Assembly (NCBI RefSeq): GCF_001906585.1
Contig: NZ_JUJA01000162.1
Location: 35,038-70,722, forward strand
DNA length: 35,685 nt
Direction of reading: 5' to 3'
From: Streptomyces kebangsaanensis
GTDB taxonomy: Bacteria; Actinomycetota; Actinomycetes; Streptomycetales; Streptomycetaceae
Positions 1-8,734 of the stretch are shown here, one piece after another (the stretch's first letter is position 1; the number at the start of each line of letters is the position of its first letter). The position numbers and the translations under genes are program-made. The notes below the pieces were generated by a model. It was not told the DNA's origin, ran no database searches, and saw nothing but the letters and a program-made list of their open reading frames with translations.

Positions 1-844
1 CACCCGCCGCTGGACCTTCGACACCAACTCCTCCACCAACAGCGGCAAGGGCTACGACGGCCAGGGCAACCACCAGCTGTCGGTCGCCGACGTCGACGGC
101 GACGGCAGGGACGAGATCGTCTACGGCGCGATGGCCGTCGACGACAACGGCAACGCCCTGTGGACGACGAAGAACGGCCACGGCGACGCCCTGCACGTCG
201 GCGACCTGGACCCGTCCCGGCCCGGCCTGGAGGAGTTCAAGGTCGACGAGGACGGCTCCAAGCCCTCGTCCTGGATGGCCGACGCCCGCACCGGCCAGAT
301 CCTCTGGTCCACGGCGCCGGGCGGCGACAACGGCCGTGGTGTCTCCGGCGACATCTGGGCCGGCAGTCCGGGCGCCGAGTCCTGGTCGTCGGCCGAGAGC
401 GGCATCCGCGACCCCAAGGGCACGGTGGTCGCGAGCCGCAAGCCCTCCAGCACCAACTTCCTGGCCTGGTGGGACGGCGACCCCGTCCGTGAACTCCTCG
501 ACGGCACCCACATCGACAAGTACGGCACCTCGGGCGACACCCGCCTGCTGACGGCCTCCGGCGTCCACGCCAACAACGGCACCAAGTCGACCCCGTCCCT
601 GTCCGGGGACATCCTCGGCGACTGGCGGGAGGAGGTCGTCTGGCCGACCAGCAACAACACGGCCCTGCGGATCTACTCCACTCCGTACGAGACGACCACG
701 AGGATCACCACCCTGCTCCACGACACCCAGTACCGCACGGCCCTGGCCTGGCAGAACACCGCCTACAACCAGCCCCCGCACCCGAGTTTCTTCATCGGCT
801 CCGGGATGGCCGCGGTACCGCGGCCCACGGTCCACACGCCGTAG
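1..844 (+). CDS. Rhamnogalacturonan lyase, PL11 family (3' part only)
   Basis: The gene enters from the left edge and is read from base 2. About 280 C-terminal residues are visible. The family cleaves the rhamnogalacturonan I backbone of pectin by beta-elimination, outside the cell. The visible part has the calcium-loop-like motif DVDGDGRDEIVYG near the start and the typical PL11 C-terminal block (GDWREEVVW, then RIYSTPYET, then LLHDTQYRTALAWQN, then YNQPPHPSFFIG). It ends at TAG without a carbohydrate-binding module. It converges on the GH74 gene, and a strong hairpin lies in the 68-base gap between them. Its place beside cellulase and xyloglucanase genes fits a plant cell-wall degradation island. 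The signal peptide and any N-terminal module lie outside the window. The family call is secure; substrate detail is inferred from the family. Confidence 0.9.
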   Translation, partial: TRRWTFDTNSSTNSGKGYDGQGNHQLSVADVDGDGRDEIVYGAMAVDDNGNALWTTKNGHGDALHVGDLDPSRPGLEEFKVDEDGSKPSSWMADARTGQILWSTAPGGDNGRGVSGDIWAGSPGAESWSSAESGIRDPKGTVVASRKPSSTNFLAWWDGDPVRELLDGTHIDKYGTSGDTRLLTASGVHANNGTKSTPSLSGDILGDWREEVVWPTSNNTALRIYSTPYETTTRITTLLHDTQYRTALAWQNTAYNQPPHPSFFIGSGMAAVPRPTVHTP

Positions 845-869
845 CCGGGCGAACGACGGGCGAACGGAC

Positions 870-906
870 GAGGGGCGCGTGCCGAGTGCTTCGGCACGCG
901 CCCCTC
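870..906. terminator. Bidirectional intrinsic terminator between PL11 and GH74 genes
   Basis: This is a perfect 16-bp inverted repeat (arms 870-885 and 891-906) with a 5-base loop. It sits between the stop codons of two convergent genes, so it probably ends transcription from both sides. Confidence 0.85.
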
Positions 907-912
907 TTCGGT

Positions 913-3603
913 TCAGCCGGCCTTGCAGGTCTGGTCACCGACCTTGAAGGCCGCCGGTGCGCCGTTCGTCCCCGACCAGCTTCCCGTGAAGCCGAAGCCG
1001 GCCGACGAGCCCGCGGCCACGTTGGCGTTCCAACCGGTGTTCTTCGCCGTCACCGCGGCGCCCGACTGGGTGTACTCGGCGTTCCACAGCTGGGTGATCC
1101 TCTGCCCGTTCGGGAAGGACCAGGTGAGCGACCAGCCGTTCCAGGCCGTGGAGCCGGTGTTGGTCAGCTGCACCTCGGCCTGGAAGCCGTCGCCCCACTG
1201 GTTGGTGACCTTGTACGTCACCGCGCAGGCGCCCGTGCCTCCGTCCCCCGGGTCCCCGCCGCCCGGGTCGCCGCCGCCCGGGTTCCCGCCTCCGCCACTG
1301 GTGTCGGAGGTGTCGCCGTAGATCACGCCCCGCCCGTTGGTCGCCACGTACACCCGGCCGTAGACCCGCGGGTCGCCCGTGATCGCCGCGCCCGTCCAAC
1401 CCCACTGATGGGCGTCGTCGTTGATGCGGGTCCAGCTCGTGCCCTTGTCGGTCGAGCGGAAGATGCCCCGCACCCCGCCGATCTTCGCGCTCGTGTAGAG
1501 CGTCTGGTACGAGGCGCCGCTCGCCGCCTTGCCGAAGCCGACGGTGTCGGCCTGCTCCACGTTCGTCAGCCTGGTGAAGCTCGTGCCGCCGTTCGTGGAG
1601 TGCCACAGCCCGTAGGCGCCGTCGCTCGCGCCGCCCGCCAGCCAGATGTCGCCCTTGCCGCCCGGCAGCGCCTTGAAGCGCACGCTGTCACCGCTCGGCA
1701 GACCGGAGGCCGACGACGCCGTGAAGGTCGCACCGCCGTCCGAACTGACGTAGAATCTGCCCGACTTGAAGCCGTAGAAGGTCTTCGGGTCCACCCGGTC
1801 GGACTCCACGACCGCACCCGCCGGGATCCCGGCCGACGCCGACCACGACGAGCCGAACCCCGTCGTGTACCGCACACCCGTCCCCGCCGGGCTCCACACG
1901 AACCGGCTGCCGTCCGCCCCGGCCGCGACCGTGCCGCCGCCGCTCACCCCCGAGGGGTCCGTGCCGGCGAACCAGTTGGCGCCGTTGTCGGTCGAGAAGG
2001 CGATGTGCGGTCCCGAGTCCAGGTCGCCCACCCGGACCACCGTGTTCGGGTTCGACTCGGCGAAGTCCAGGCTGGTGGTCGTGGTGAAGTTGGGGGAGGT
2101 GAACATCATCGACGGGACCTTCGTCAGATCCGTGTGCCGGAAGCCGCCGATGTCCCCCAGGGCGCTGAGCAGCGGAGCACCGGAGGGCGGGGAGGCCAGG
2201 TCGTTCACCGCGGTCTCCTCCAGGCCCTGCACCATCGGCTTCACGGCGAACTGGCCGCCGCCGTCCCACCTGGTGAGGTTCTCGGTGCCGTAGATCGTCG
2301 CGCCCGTGCCGTACATCATCCGGTCGGAGTCGAACGGGTCGATCTCCAGCGCCTCCGTCATCCAGCCCAGTTTCGGGGTCTGTTCGGGCGGCGAGGGGTT
2401 CGCGCCGAAGGTCAGCCACGGCGTGGACGACACGTCCATCGTGTAGCGGTTGGAGCGGTTCGGGTACGAGGTGTAGTCCCAGGCCTGCGTCCAGCTCGCG
2501 CCGCTGTTGGTGGAGCGGAAGATCTGGGTGTCCGGCCACCAGGAGCTGTAGGCCGTCGCCATCACCGTGCCCGGTTTCTGCCGGTCGACGGTCAGGCCGC
2601 TGAAGCCGTAGTAGGTGTCGGCCTCCGCGACCGGGCTGATGTTCGTCCAGGTGCCGGCCGCGGTCGCGTACCGCCACAACTGGCCCTTGCCGCCGTCGTA
2701 CGGTCCGCCCTTGTCGCTGTAGGCGAGGTACAGGTAGCCGTTCTTCGCGTCCAGCACGCCCTTGTGGGCCAGGTACCCGGTCGGCTGACCGGACAGCCGC
2801 TGCCAGGTCGCGCCCGCGTCCGTCGAGCGGTAGACCGCGTTGGCCTTGTCGGCGACCCCGACGTAGATCGTCTTCGTCGCGTTGCCCGACGTGGCCGTGG
2901 ACTCGTCGAAGGTGACCCAGACGACGCCCTGGTTGTCACTGGCGTAGCCGGACGTGTCGCCCGGGTCCTGCACGTAGTTGCCGGCGTTCGGGAAGCTGGT
3001 CACCCGCGACCAGGTCACTCCCGAGTCCGTCGACCGCCACAGGCCCTTGCCGCTGGGCGCGCCCAGGTACAGGACGCTGTTCCGGTTCGGGTCGACCGCC
3101 AGCCGCTCGCCCATCCCGCGCCCGGGCATGTTGCCGCCGAGCTTGAACGGCAGGTCGGTCCTCTGCCAGGTCGCGCCGCGGTCGGCGGACCTCAGCACGG
3201 CGCCGTTGCCCGGGTCCCAGCTGTTGGTGTACGTGCCGACGGCCGCGTACACCTTGTTCGGGGCGGCGGAGTCGGAGGCGAGGGAGACGACACCGGTGTG
3301 CCCCCAGTTGTCCCAGCCGACCGAGTCCAGCAGCGGGGCCCAGGTCTTCGTCGACTGCTGCCACCGGTAGGCGCCGCCGATGTCGGTGCGGGCGTAGACC
3401 AGGTTCTTCTCGCTGCGGTTGAAGACGATGCCGGGGACGAAGCCGCCCCCGTCGATACGGGCGTTCTTCCAGGTGTACGTGTCCGCCGCGACCGCGACGG
3501 GTGCGGCGGGCGTGGCCAGCGCGGACGGGGCGCCGGCCAGCAGTCCGGCGGCGAGCGCCAGCACGGCCGTGAGAACGCGGCCCCTGCGGGGAGTTCTTCG
3601 CAC
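913..3603 (-). CDS. Secreted xyloglucanase, GH74 with C-terminal CBM2
   Basis: This 896-residue secreted enzyme hydrolyses xyloglucan (beta-1,4-glucan backbone). A GTG start at 3603 is preferred because AGAGGAG lies 7 bases upstream; the ATG at 3642 and longer starts lack a ribosome site. An arginine-rich signal peptide covers residues 1 to about 40. The GH74 double beta-propeller follows, with many Asp-box repeats (for example STDSGVTW, STDAGATW, STNGGTSF). D74 (in RTDIGG) and D484 (in GDIGGFRH) lie 410 residues apart, as I recall for the catalytic Asp pair of characterised GH74 enzymes. A Gly/Pro/Asp linker leads to a CBM2 (about the last 105 residues). No CebR box was found directly upstream. 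It lies downstream of GH48 on the same strand, separated by a large palindromic repeat, so co-transcription is uncertain. Confidence 0.93.
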   Translation of the reverse strand: MRRTPRRGRVLTAVLALAAGLLAGAPSALATPAAPVAVAADTYTWKNARIDGGGFVPGIVFNRSEKNLVYARTDIGGAYRWQQSTKTWAPLLDSVGWDNWGHTGVVSLASDSAAPNKVYAAVGTYTNSWDPGNGAVLRSADRGATWQRTDLPFKLGGNMPGRGMGERLAVDPNRNSVLYLGAPSGKGLWRSTDSGVTWSRVTSFPNAGNYVQDPGDTSGYASDNQGVVWVTFDESTATSGNATKTIYVGVADKANAVYRSTDAGATWQRLSGQPTGYLAHKGVLDAKNGYLYLAYSDKGGPYDGGKGQLWRYATAAGTWTNISPVAEADTYYGFSGLTVDRQKPGTVMATAYSSWWPDTQIFRSTNSGASWTQAWDYTSYPNRSNRYTMDVSSTPWLTFGANPSPPEQTPKLGWMTEALEIDPFDSDRMMYGTGATIYGTENLTRWDGGGQFAVKPMVQGLEETAVNDLASPPSGAPLLSALGDIGGFRHTDLTKVPSMMFTSPNFTTTTSLDFAESNPNTVVRVGDLDSGPHIAFSTDNGANWFAGTDPSGVSGGGTVAAGADGSRFVWSPAGTGVRYTTGFGSSWSASAGIPAGAVVESDRVDPKTFYGFKSGRFYVSSDGGATFTASSASGLPSGDSVRFKALPGGKGDIWLAGGASDGAYGLWHSTNGGTSFTRLTNVEQADTVGFGKAASGASYQTLYTSAKIGGVRGIFRSTDKGTSWTRINDDAHQWGWTGAAITGDPRVYGRVYVATNGRGVIYGDTSDTSGGGGNPGGGDPGGGDPGDGGTGACAVTYKVTNQWGDGFQAEVQLTNTGSTAWNGWSLTWSFPNGQRITQLWNAEYTQSGAAVTAKNTGWNANVAAGSSAGFGFTGSWSGTNGAPAAFKVGDQTCKAG

Positions 3604-3723
3604 GGTGGGGCTCCTCTCGGAGGAGACAGGAGGAAGAGGCATGTGACGACCGGGCGGCCCCGTGAGGGGAACCGCCCGGTCAGGGGCCCCGTCGCCCGAT
3701 GACGGGACCGTGCACACGGAGCT

Positions 3724-3933
3724 CGGGTCCTGTCGCCGGACTGCCGTCTGCCGGGCGACGCCTGGCCCGCACGCTCGCTGCGTTGCCGGAAGGCCCTAGT
3801 AGCTCCTCCCCCAAGCTCTTGACGAGCAGGGGGCACCCCCACCGAGGACCTTCCGGCGCCTTGCGATCGCACGCACCAGACGCCGCCCGGCCCGCCCTTC
3901 GGGCGGACGCCGCCAGTCCGGCGACAGGACCCG
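3724..3933. repeat. 210-bp near-palindromic element, MITE-like
   Basis: Perfect 20-bp terminal inverted repeats (3724-3743, cgggtcctgtcgccggactg, and 3914-3933) enclose about 170 bp. Inner parts also pair imperfectly, for example ccggaaggcc near 3789 with ggaccttccgg near 3861. It contains no open frame and no clear target-site duplication. It fills most of the 337-base gap between GH48 and GH74 and starts 7 bases beyond the GH48 stop codon. The best reading is a miniature inverted-repeat element or similar genomic repeat. As RNA it would fold into one very long hairpin and could end or attenuate the GH48 transcript. The rest of the gap (3604-3723) holds the GH74 leader; no clear promoter is visible there. 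Confidence 0.75.
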
Positions 3934-3940
3934 GCGGGGA

Positions 3941-6856
3941 CTATTCGAGGAGCTCCGCGTACGAACCCATGGCGAGGGCGATGTCGGCCTGGGCCCAGAA
4001 CCGGTGGTACGTGAAACTGGGGGCCGCGCCGCCCTTGAGGTAGGACTCGACCTTCGACCAGGCCGGGTCGTTCTTGTAGAAGGACCTGATCGAGCTGAAC
4101 GTCGACGAGGAGTCGATCCTGTCGCCGTTCGGCATGGTGCCGGTCCAGCCGCTCGGCACGTACACCTTGTCGTTGAAGCGGCTGTAGTCGGTGCGGGTCT
4201 CCGGGACGGCGATGCCCAGGCTGTCCTGGTAGTTGCTCCACATGCCGTCCAGCAGCGCCTTCGCCGTCGACTTGGCCTGGGCGTCACCGGACCGGGCGGC
4301 GTAGTACGTCAGGGTCTTGGCGTACGCGGCGGCCACGCCGACGTCGTTGGTGTAGTCGGCGACGGTGACGTGCAGGTTGTTGTTGGCACCGGGGGAGGAG
4401 GCGTTCCAGGTGTCGGGCTGGCCCGACCACTGGAGGGTGGAGGGGATCCGGAAGGTGCCGTCGGGGTTGACGGTGGTCTTGGACAGCGCCCACTTGACCC
4501 ACTTGTCGAGCACTGCCTTGGCCGTGGTGTTCCCCGTCTGCTGGTAGTACTCGGCGACCCGCTCCATCGACCAGGCCTGGAAGCCGAACCACTGGTTGGA
4601 CGGCGGGTCGTGGTAGACCGGCTGCCAGTCGTAGTACATGCCGTAGAAGGTCGACGTGCCGGCCGGCGGGGTGGCGTACCGGCCCTGCCAGCTGTTGGTC
4701 GCGCCGCCCGCGATGCCGCCCTCGGAGGACTGCAGCCACCGGTAGAACTCCAGCTGGCGCTGGAGCGACTTGCTCCAGTCGGCCGCGCCGGTCGCCGACT
4801 TGGGCTTCAGGTCGGCGTAGCTGCTCAGCGCGTACGCGGCCAGGGGGTTCTGGTAGCCGCCGTGGGCGTGGCTGGAGCCGATGCGCCAGGCCCAGCCCGC
4901 CGAGGAGTCCGTCGCACCGCCCCAGGCGTAGTACCAGGACAGCAGGTAGTGCGAGGCGTCCTTGCCGGTGCCGGCCGGGCAGGAGGAGGCCCCGACACAG
5001 TTGCCGATCTTCTTGAAGTACTTGTCGAACATCGCGTACCGCAGGTAGTCGCCCATCTTCGCCGCCTTGGCGACGGTGGCCGACACGTCGGATCCCTTGC
5101 CTTGCGCCTTGGCCCACACATCGGCCCAGTACGCGGCCTGCACCGCACGCGCGTCGGCGTCCGGGGCGTTGGTGAACTTCCACTGCTTGGCGTAGGAGTC
5201 GTCCCCGGTGAACAGGTCCAGGTAGCCGTTCTTGCCGCCGTACTTGAAGGCGTCGCAGGTCGGCTGCGGCACCGTCTCCCAGACCGACTCCTCGGGGCCG
5301 CGCTGGAAGGTGTTGATGTACGACGGTCCGGTGGTCGTGGGTCCGGCCTCGCACTTGCCGGGCGCGTTGCCGTAGCCGTAGACGTTGTCGACGTCCTCGA
5401 TCCAGTGCATGCCGTAGATGTCGTCCGTGCCGTACGCGGACTTCAGCTCACCCGCGATCGGGTCCGGGCCCACCGACACCCCGGTGTCGAGCCTGGCCGG
5501 GTACTGGTTGGGCGTGTCCATCTCGGGCGCGTACGTGGCCGGCTTGGAGGCGGTGTAGAAGGAGTTGGTCGACTGGTCGGCGTGGGTGGGGATCATGTAC
5601 TTCTCCATGATCGACCAGGCGCCGTTGAACTTCGACCAGTCGCCCGTCACCTTGCCGTACATGGCCTGCAGCCAGAGCAGGTAGCTGTAGGCCTCCGACG
5701 TGGTCTCGTGACCGTGGTCGGGCGCCTCCACGATCAGGGTCTCCACCGAGTGGTAGGGGACGCCCTCGGGGGAGAAGTAGCCGTTCGCCGGGTTGGTGAT
5801 CTTCCCGTAGAGGTCCAGGAAGCGGGCGTCGTACGCCTTGGAGGCCGCCAGCTGCGTCACGGTGACCGTGGCGTTGGTGTAGCCGGTCGCCGAGGCCGTG
5901 AAGACCGCCGAGCCGGTGCCGGAGGAGTTCGCGGTGATGGTCACCTTCTGCGCGGTGTTCCAGTTGGACGGCGTGAAGGTGAGCGAGGAGCCGCCGGTCA
6001 CCGACAGGCCCGTGTTGCCGGACGTGCGGGCGACGCTCACCGTCACGTTCGCGCTCGGCTGGCTCGACAGCTTCACGTCGAAGGTGCCCGTCTTGCCCTG
6101 CTGGATGCCCAGTTGGGTCGGCGAGACGACCACGGCGGGACCCGAGGCGACCGTGATGCCGACCGGCGTGGACTCCGCGGAGGCGCCGAGGCTGTCATAG
6201 GCCTTCGCCACCAGGGAATGACTGCCCACGGTCAAGCCGGAGGCCGAGAGCGTGTACGGCGCGCTCGTGTCCGTGCCCAGCAGCTTCGTGTCGTCGTAGA
6301 ACTCGACCTTGGTGATGGTCGCGTTGTCGGCCGCCGCGGCGGTCGCCGCGAGGGGTACCGCGGTGCCCTGGGTGTAGACCGCGCCCGGGGCCGGGCTGGT
6401 CAGCACCGTCACCGGCGGCTGGTGCGCGCCGGCGCAGGTGGTGCCGTTGACCGTGAAGCTCGTCGGGGCCGCGTTGGTGCCGCTGTAGCCGAACTGGGCA
6501 CCGGTGTTCACCGCGGTCCCGGCGGCGATCGTCCCGTTGTACGACTCGTTCTTCACGGTGATCGTCTGACCGGACTGCGACCAGACGCCGTTCCAGCCGT
6601 TGGAGAGCTTCTGGTTGCCCGAGTAGGCGTACGTCAGCGTCCAGCCGTTGATGGCGTCCGTGCCGCGGTTGGTGATCGTGAGGTCGGCGGTGAAGCCGGA
6701 GCCCCAGTCGTTGGTCTTGTAGTCCACGCTGCACTGAAGGGGCGCCGCGTGCGCGGTGGTCGCACCCGTGGACAGCATGGCGAGGGGAAGCGTGAGGGCC
6801 GCCACGGCGGCGGTCCACAAGCGCCGCACAGCACGGCGTCTGCGTTGGGGATGCAT
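3941..6856 (-). CDS. Secreted GH48 cellobiohydrolase with N-terminal CBM2
   Basis: This 971-residue processive exocellulase releases cellobiose, by family knowledge from reducing ends. The ATG at 6856 is chosen because AAGGAGG lies 10 bases upstream. A signal peptide is cut after about A37 (TTAHA). A CBM2 spans 38-139 ([19 protein letters not shown]). An Ig-like domain follows (about 145-235, [19 protein letters not shown]), then a second beta-rich Calx-beta-like domain (about 237-335), and the GH48 catalytic domain at about 341-971. E384 in [13 protein letters not shown] corresponds to the catalytic acid region of the family. The catalytic domain ends at TAG with no further module. The gene diverges from the GH5 gene and has a perfect CebR box 62 bases before its start, so induction by cellobiose is likely. 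Confidence 0.95.
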   Translation of the reverse strand: MHPQRRRRAVRRLWTAAVAALTLPLAMLSTGATTAHAAPLQCSVDYKTNDWGSGFTADLTITNRGTDAINGWTLTYAYSGNQKLSNGWNGVWSQSGQTITVKNESYNGTIAAGTAVNTGAQFGYSGTNAAPTSFTVNGTTCAGAHQPPVTVLTSPAPGAVYTQGTAVPLAATAAAADNATITKVEFYDDTKLLGTDTSAPYTLSASGLTVGSHSLVAKAYDSLGASAESTPVGITVASGPAVVVSPTQLGIQQGKTGTFDVKLSSQPSANVTVSVARTSGNTGLSVTGGSSLTFTPSNWNTAQKVTITANSSGTGSAVFTASATGYTNATVTVTQLAASKAYDARFLDLYGKITNPANGYFSPEGVPYHSVETLIVEAPDHGHETTSEAYSYLLWLQAMYGKVTGDWSKFNGAWSIMEKYMIPTHADQSTNSFYTASKPATYAPEMDTPNQYPARLDTGVSVGPDPIAGELKSAYGTDDIYGMHWIEDVDNVYGYGNAPGKCEAGPTTTGPSYINTFQRGPEESVWETVPQPTCDAFKYGGKNGYLDLFTGDDSYAKQWKFTNAPDADARAVQAAYWADVWAKAQGKGSDVSATVAKAAKMGDYLRYAMFDKYFKKIGNCVGASSCPAGTGKDASHYLLSWYYAWGGATDSSAGWAWRIGSSHAHGGYQNPLAAYALSSYADLKPKSATGAADWSKSLQRQLEFYRWLQSSEGGIAGGATNSWQGRYATPPAGTSTFYGMYYDWQPVYHDPPSNQWFGFQAWSMERVAEYYQQTGNTTAKAVLDKWVKWALSKTTVNPDGTFRIPSTLQWSGQPDTWNASSPGANNNLHVTVADYTNDVGVAAAYAKTLTYYAARSGDAQAKSTAKALLDGMWSNYQDSLGIAVPETRTDYSRFNDKVYVPSGWTGTMPNGDRIDSSSTFSSIRSFYKNDPAWSKVESYLKGGAAPSFTYHRFWAQADIALAMGSYAELLE

Positions 6857-6917
6857 GGTGCTGGTTCCTCCTTGCGGCTCGGGAGAGGTGGGGGAGGAGC
6901 GACAAGCCATGAACCAG

Positions 6918-6931
6918 TGGGAGCGCTCCCA
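6918..6931. promoter_or_regulatory. CebR operator (perfect 14-bp palindrome) for GH48
   Basis: The sequence tgggagcgctccca matches exactly the known operator of the LacI-family cellobiose/cello-oligosaccharide repressor CebR of Streptomyces. It lies 62 bases before the GH48 start. CebR itself is not in the window. Repression released by cellobiose is inferred from established knowledge of this site. Confidence 0.93.
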
Positions 6932-6968
6932 TAGTGCGTACGGGAGTCGAGGGGGTCAAGGTCCTTGA

Positions 6969-6990
6969 AGAGTCGAAAAGATTCGACTCT
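6969..6990. promoter_or_regulatory. 22-bp perfect palindrome in the GH48/GH5 divergent promoter region
   Basis: The arms agagtcgaa and ttcgactct are separated by aaga. The palindrome lies between the two CebR boxes in the 297-base divergent region. A second, longer-range inverted repeat overlaps it (actctcatcaa at 6986-6996 with ttgatgaaagt at 7028-7038, one mismatch). It resembles an operator for a dimeric regulator other than CebR, but no regulator can be named. Confidence 0.55.
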
Positions 6991-7091
6991 CATCAATCCA
7001 CTTTCCCGACTGTTGAGTTGAGGAAGTTTGATGAAAGTCCGCACCCCCTCTGTCCTTCGCCGTCACTTGCCGCTACCTTCACTCGCACCAG

Positions 7092-7105
7092 TGGGAGCGA
7101 TTCCA
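7092..7105. promoter_or_regulatory. Degenerate CebR-like operator for GH5
   Basis: The sequence tgggagcgattcca keeps the left half of the CebR palindrome and differs at two positions of the right half. It lies 49 bases before the GH5 start. Weaker or asymmetric binding would be expected compared with the perfect box at 6918. Confidence 0.78.
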
Positions 7106-7153
7106 TCAGTCGACGCGCCTGTCCCGGTGCGCCAGAGCTGCAAGGACTCGCTC

Positions 7154-8644
7154 ATGCGACACCCCCCGCGTTCAGGTCTTTTAGCTGTCGCCGGTGCGGT
7201 CGCGCTCCTCGGGAGCGTGGTCGTACCGGCGGTCACGGCGCACGGAGCGGCACCCGCGTGCACGGTGGAGTACACGGTCACCAACCAGTGGGACGCCGGC
7301 TTCCAGGGCGACGTGAGGATAACCAACAACCAGGCTCCGCTGAGCAGCTGGAGCCTGACCTTCGACCTCACCGGCGGCCAGAAGGTCACCCAGGGCTGGA
7401 ACGCCAAGTGGTCCCAGTCCGGCAGGACGGTGACCGCCGCCGGCGAGAGCTACAACGGCTCGCTCGGCACCGGCGCGAGCGTCAGCGCCGGGTTCCTCGC
7501 CTCCTGGTCGGGGAGCAACCCCCTGCCGACGGCGTTCAAGCTCAACGGCACCACGTGCAACGCCGGCTCGGACCCGTCCACACCCCCGACGGACCCGCCG
7601 CCGACCGATCCGCCGCCGGCCGGTGACGGCAAGGCACCCGCCCTGCGCGTCTCGGGCAACAAGTTCGTCGACGCCGGCGGGAAGAACCGCCGACTGCTCG
7701 GAGTCAACCGCTCCGGCGGCGAGTTCATGTGCGTCCAGGGCTACGGCATCTGGGACGGTCCCGTCGACGACGCCGCGATCAAGGCGATCGCCGACTGGAA
7801 GGCGAACGCCGTCCGGATCCCGCTCAACGAGGAGTGCTGGCTGGGACTTTCCCATATCAAACCCGAGTACGCGGGCGCCAACTACATCAGCGCCGTCAAG
7901 GACCTGGTGTCCCGTGTCGAGGCGCACGGCATGACCCCGGTGGTCGAACTGCACTGGACCTACGGCCAGTACACCGGCAACTCCGCGGGCTGCTCCGACG
8001 TGCACGCCACCTGCCAGAAGCCGATGCCGGACGCCCAGTACACGCCGTCGTTCTGGTCCTCGGTCGCGAACACCTTCAAGAACGACCAGGCCGTCGTCTT
8101 CGACCTGTTCAACGAGCCCTACCCGGACCGGGCGACCTCCAGTATCACGGACGCCTGGAAGTGCTGGCGCGACGGCGGCACCTGCCCGGGCATCGGCTAC
8201 CGGGTCGCCGGCATGCAGTCCCTCGTCGACGCCGTCCGCGCGACCGGCGCCAGGAACGTCATCCTGGCCGGCGGGCTCGCGTACTCCAACGACCTCGGCC
8301 AGTGGCTGACGTACCGGCCCAGCGACCCGGCCGGCAATCTCGCCGCCTCCTACCACGTCTACAACTTCAACACCTGCTCCAGTGCGAGCTGCTGGAACTC
8401 CACGCTCGTCCCGGTCGCGGCCCAAGTGCCGCTGGTGGCCGGGGAGATCGGCGAGAACACCTGCTCGCACGGGTTCATCGACCAGGTCATGAAGTGGTTC
8501 GACGACCGCGGTCTGTCCTACCTCGGCTGGACCTGGAACACCTGGGACTGCTCCTCCGGGCCGTCCCTCATCTCCGCCTACGACGGTACGCCCACGGCGT
8601 TCGGCGTAGGGCTGCGCGACCACCTGCGCGCCTTGCCGCAGTAG
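7154..8644 (+). CDS. Secreted GH5 endoglucanase with N-terminal CBM2
   Basis: This 496-residue secreted endo-beta-1,4-glucanase cuts internal bonds of cellulose. The ATG at 7154 follows AAGGA by 8 bases; the upstream in-frame ATGs at 7028 and 7031 would place the CebR-like box inside the gene and are rejected. The order is signal peptide (about 1-33), CBM2 (about 35-137, CTVEYTVTNQWDAGFQGDV), Pro/Thr/Asp linker (PPTDPPPTDPPP), then GH5 (about 155-496). E321 in FDLFNEPYPD is the expected acid/base and E431 in VAGEIGENTC the expected nucleophile. GH6 follows after only 90 bases without an intervening terminator, so the two are probably co-transcribed under the CebR-like box. The exact GH5 subfamily is not decided. 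Confidence 0.94.
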   Translation: MRHPPRSGLLAVAGAVALLGSVVVPAVTAHGAAPACTVEYTVTNQWDAGFQGDVRITNNQAPLSSWSLTFDLTGGQKVTQGWNAKWSQSGRTVTAAGESYNGSLGTGASVSAGFLASWSGSNPLPTAFKLNGTTCNAGSDPSTPPTDPPPTDPPPAGDGKAPALRVSGNKFVDAGGKNRRLLGVNRSGGEFMCVQGYGIWDGPVDDAAIKAIADWKANAVRIPLNEECWLGLSHIKPEYAGANYISAVKDLVSRVEAHGMTPVVELHWTYGQYTGNSAGCSDVHATCQKPMPDAQYTPSFWSSVANTFKNDQAVVFDLFNEPYPDRATSSITDAWKCWRDGGTCPGIGYRVAGMQSLVDAVRATGARNVILAGGLAYSNDLGQWLTYRPSDPAGNLAASYHVYNFNTCSSASCWNSTLVPVAAQVPLVAGEIGENTCSHGFIDQVMKWFDDRGLSYLGWTWNTWDCSSGPSLISAYDGTPTAFGVGLRDHLRALPQ

Positions 8645-8647
8645 GTC

Positions 8648-8697
8648 CCGCTCGGCAGGTCCCGCTCAGCAACTCCTGTTCAGCAACTCCTGTTCAG
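8648..8697 (+). repeat. Short tandem repeats in the GH5-GH6 spacer
   Basis: The spacer holds two copies of ggtcccgctc (near 8646 and 8659). These are followed by two perfect tandem copies of cagcaactcctgtt (8667-8680 and 8681-8694) and a partial third copy (cagaaa). They are direct repeats with no open frame and no CebR box. They may be slippage products or may set the spacing between the two cellulase genes. Confidence 0.6.
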
Positions 8698-8734
8698 AAA
8701 GAGATCCGTTCAGAAGAAGGAGCAATCCGCACTC

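Noticed and set aside
886-3702. Very long plus-strand open frame opposite GH74
   Set aside because: It lies opposite a clear GH74 gene with recognisable domains. The translation is Arg/Val/Gly-rich without motifs, as expected for antisense frames in high-GC DNA.
3604-3723. CebR box before GH74
   Set aside because: No match to the 14-bp palindrome or a close variant was found here; GH74 control remains open.
4004-6934. 976-codon plus-strand open frame opposite GH48
   Set aside because: Antisense shadow of the GH48 gene; no ribosome site and no recognisable domain.
8645-8734. CebR box directly before GH6
   Set aside because: None seen; only direct repeats are present, so GH6 is more likely read through from GH5.
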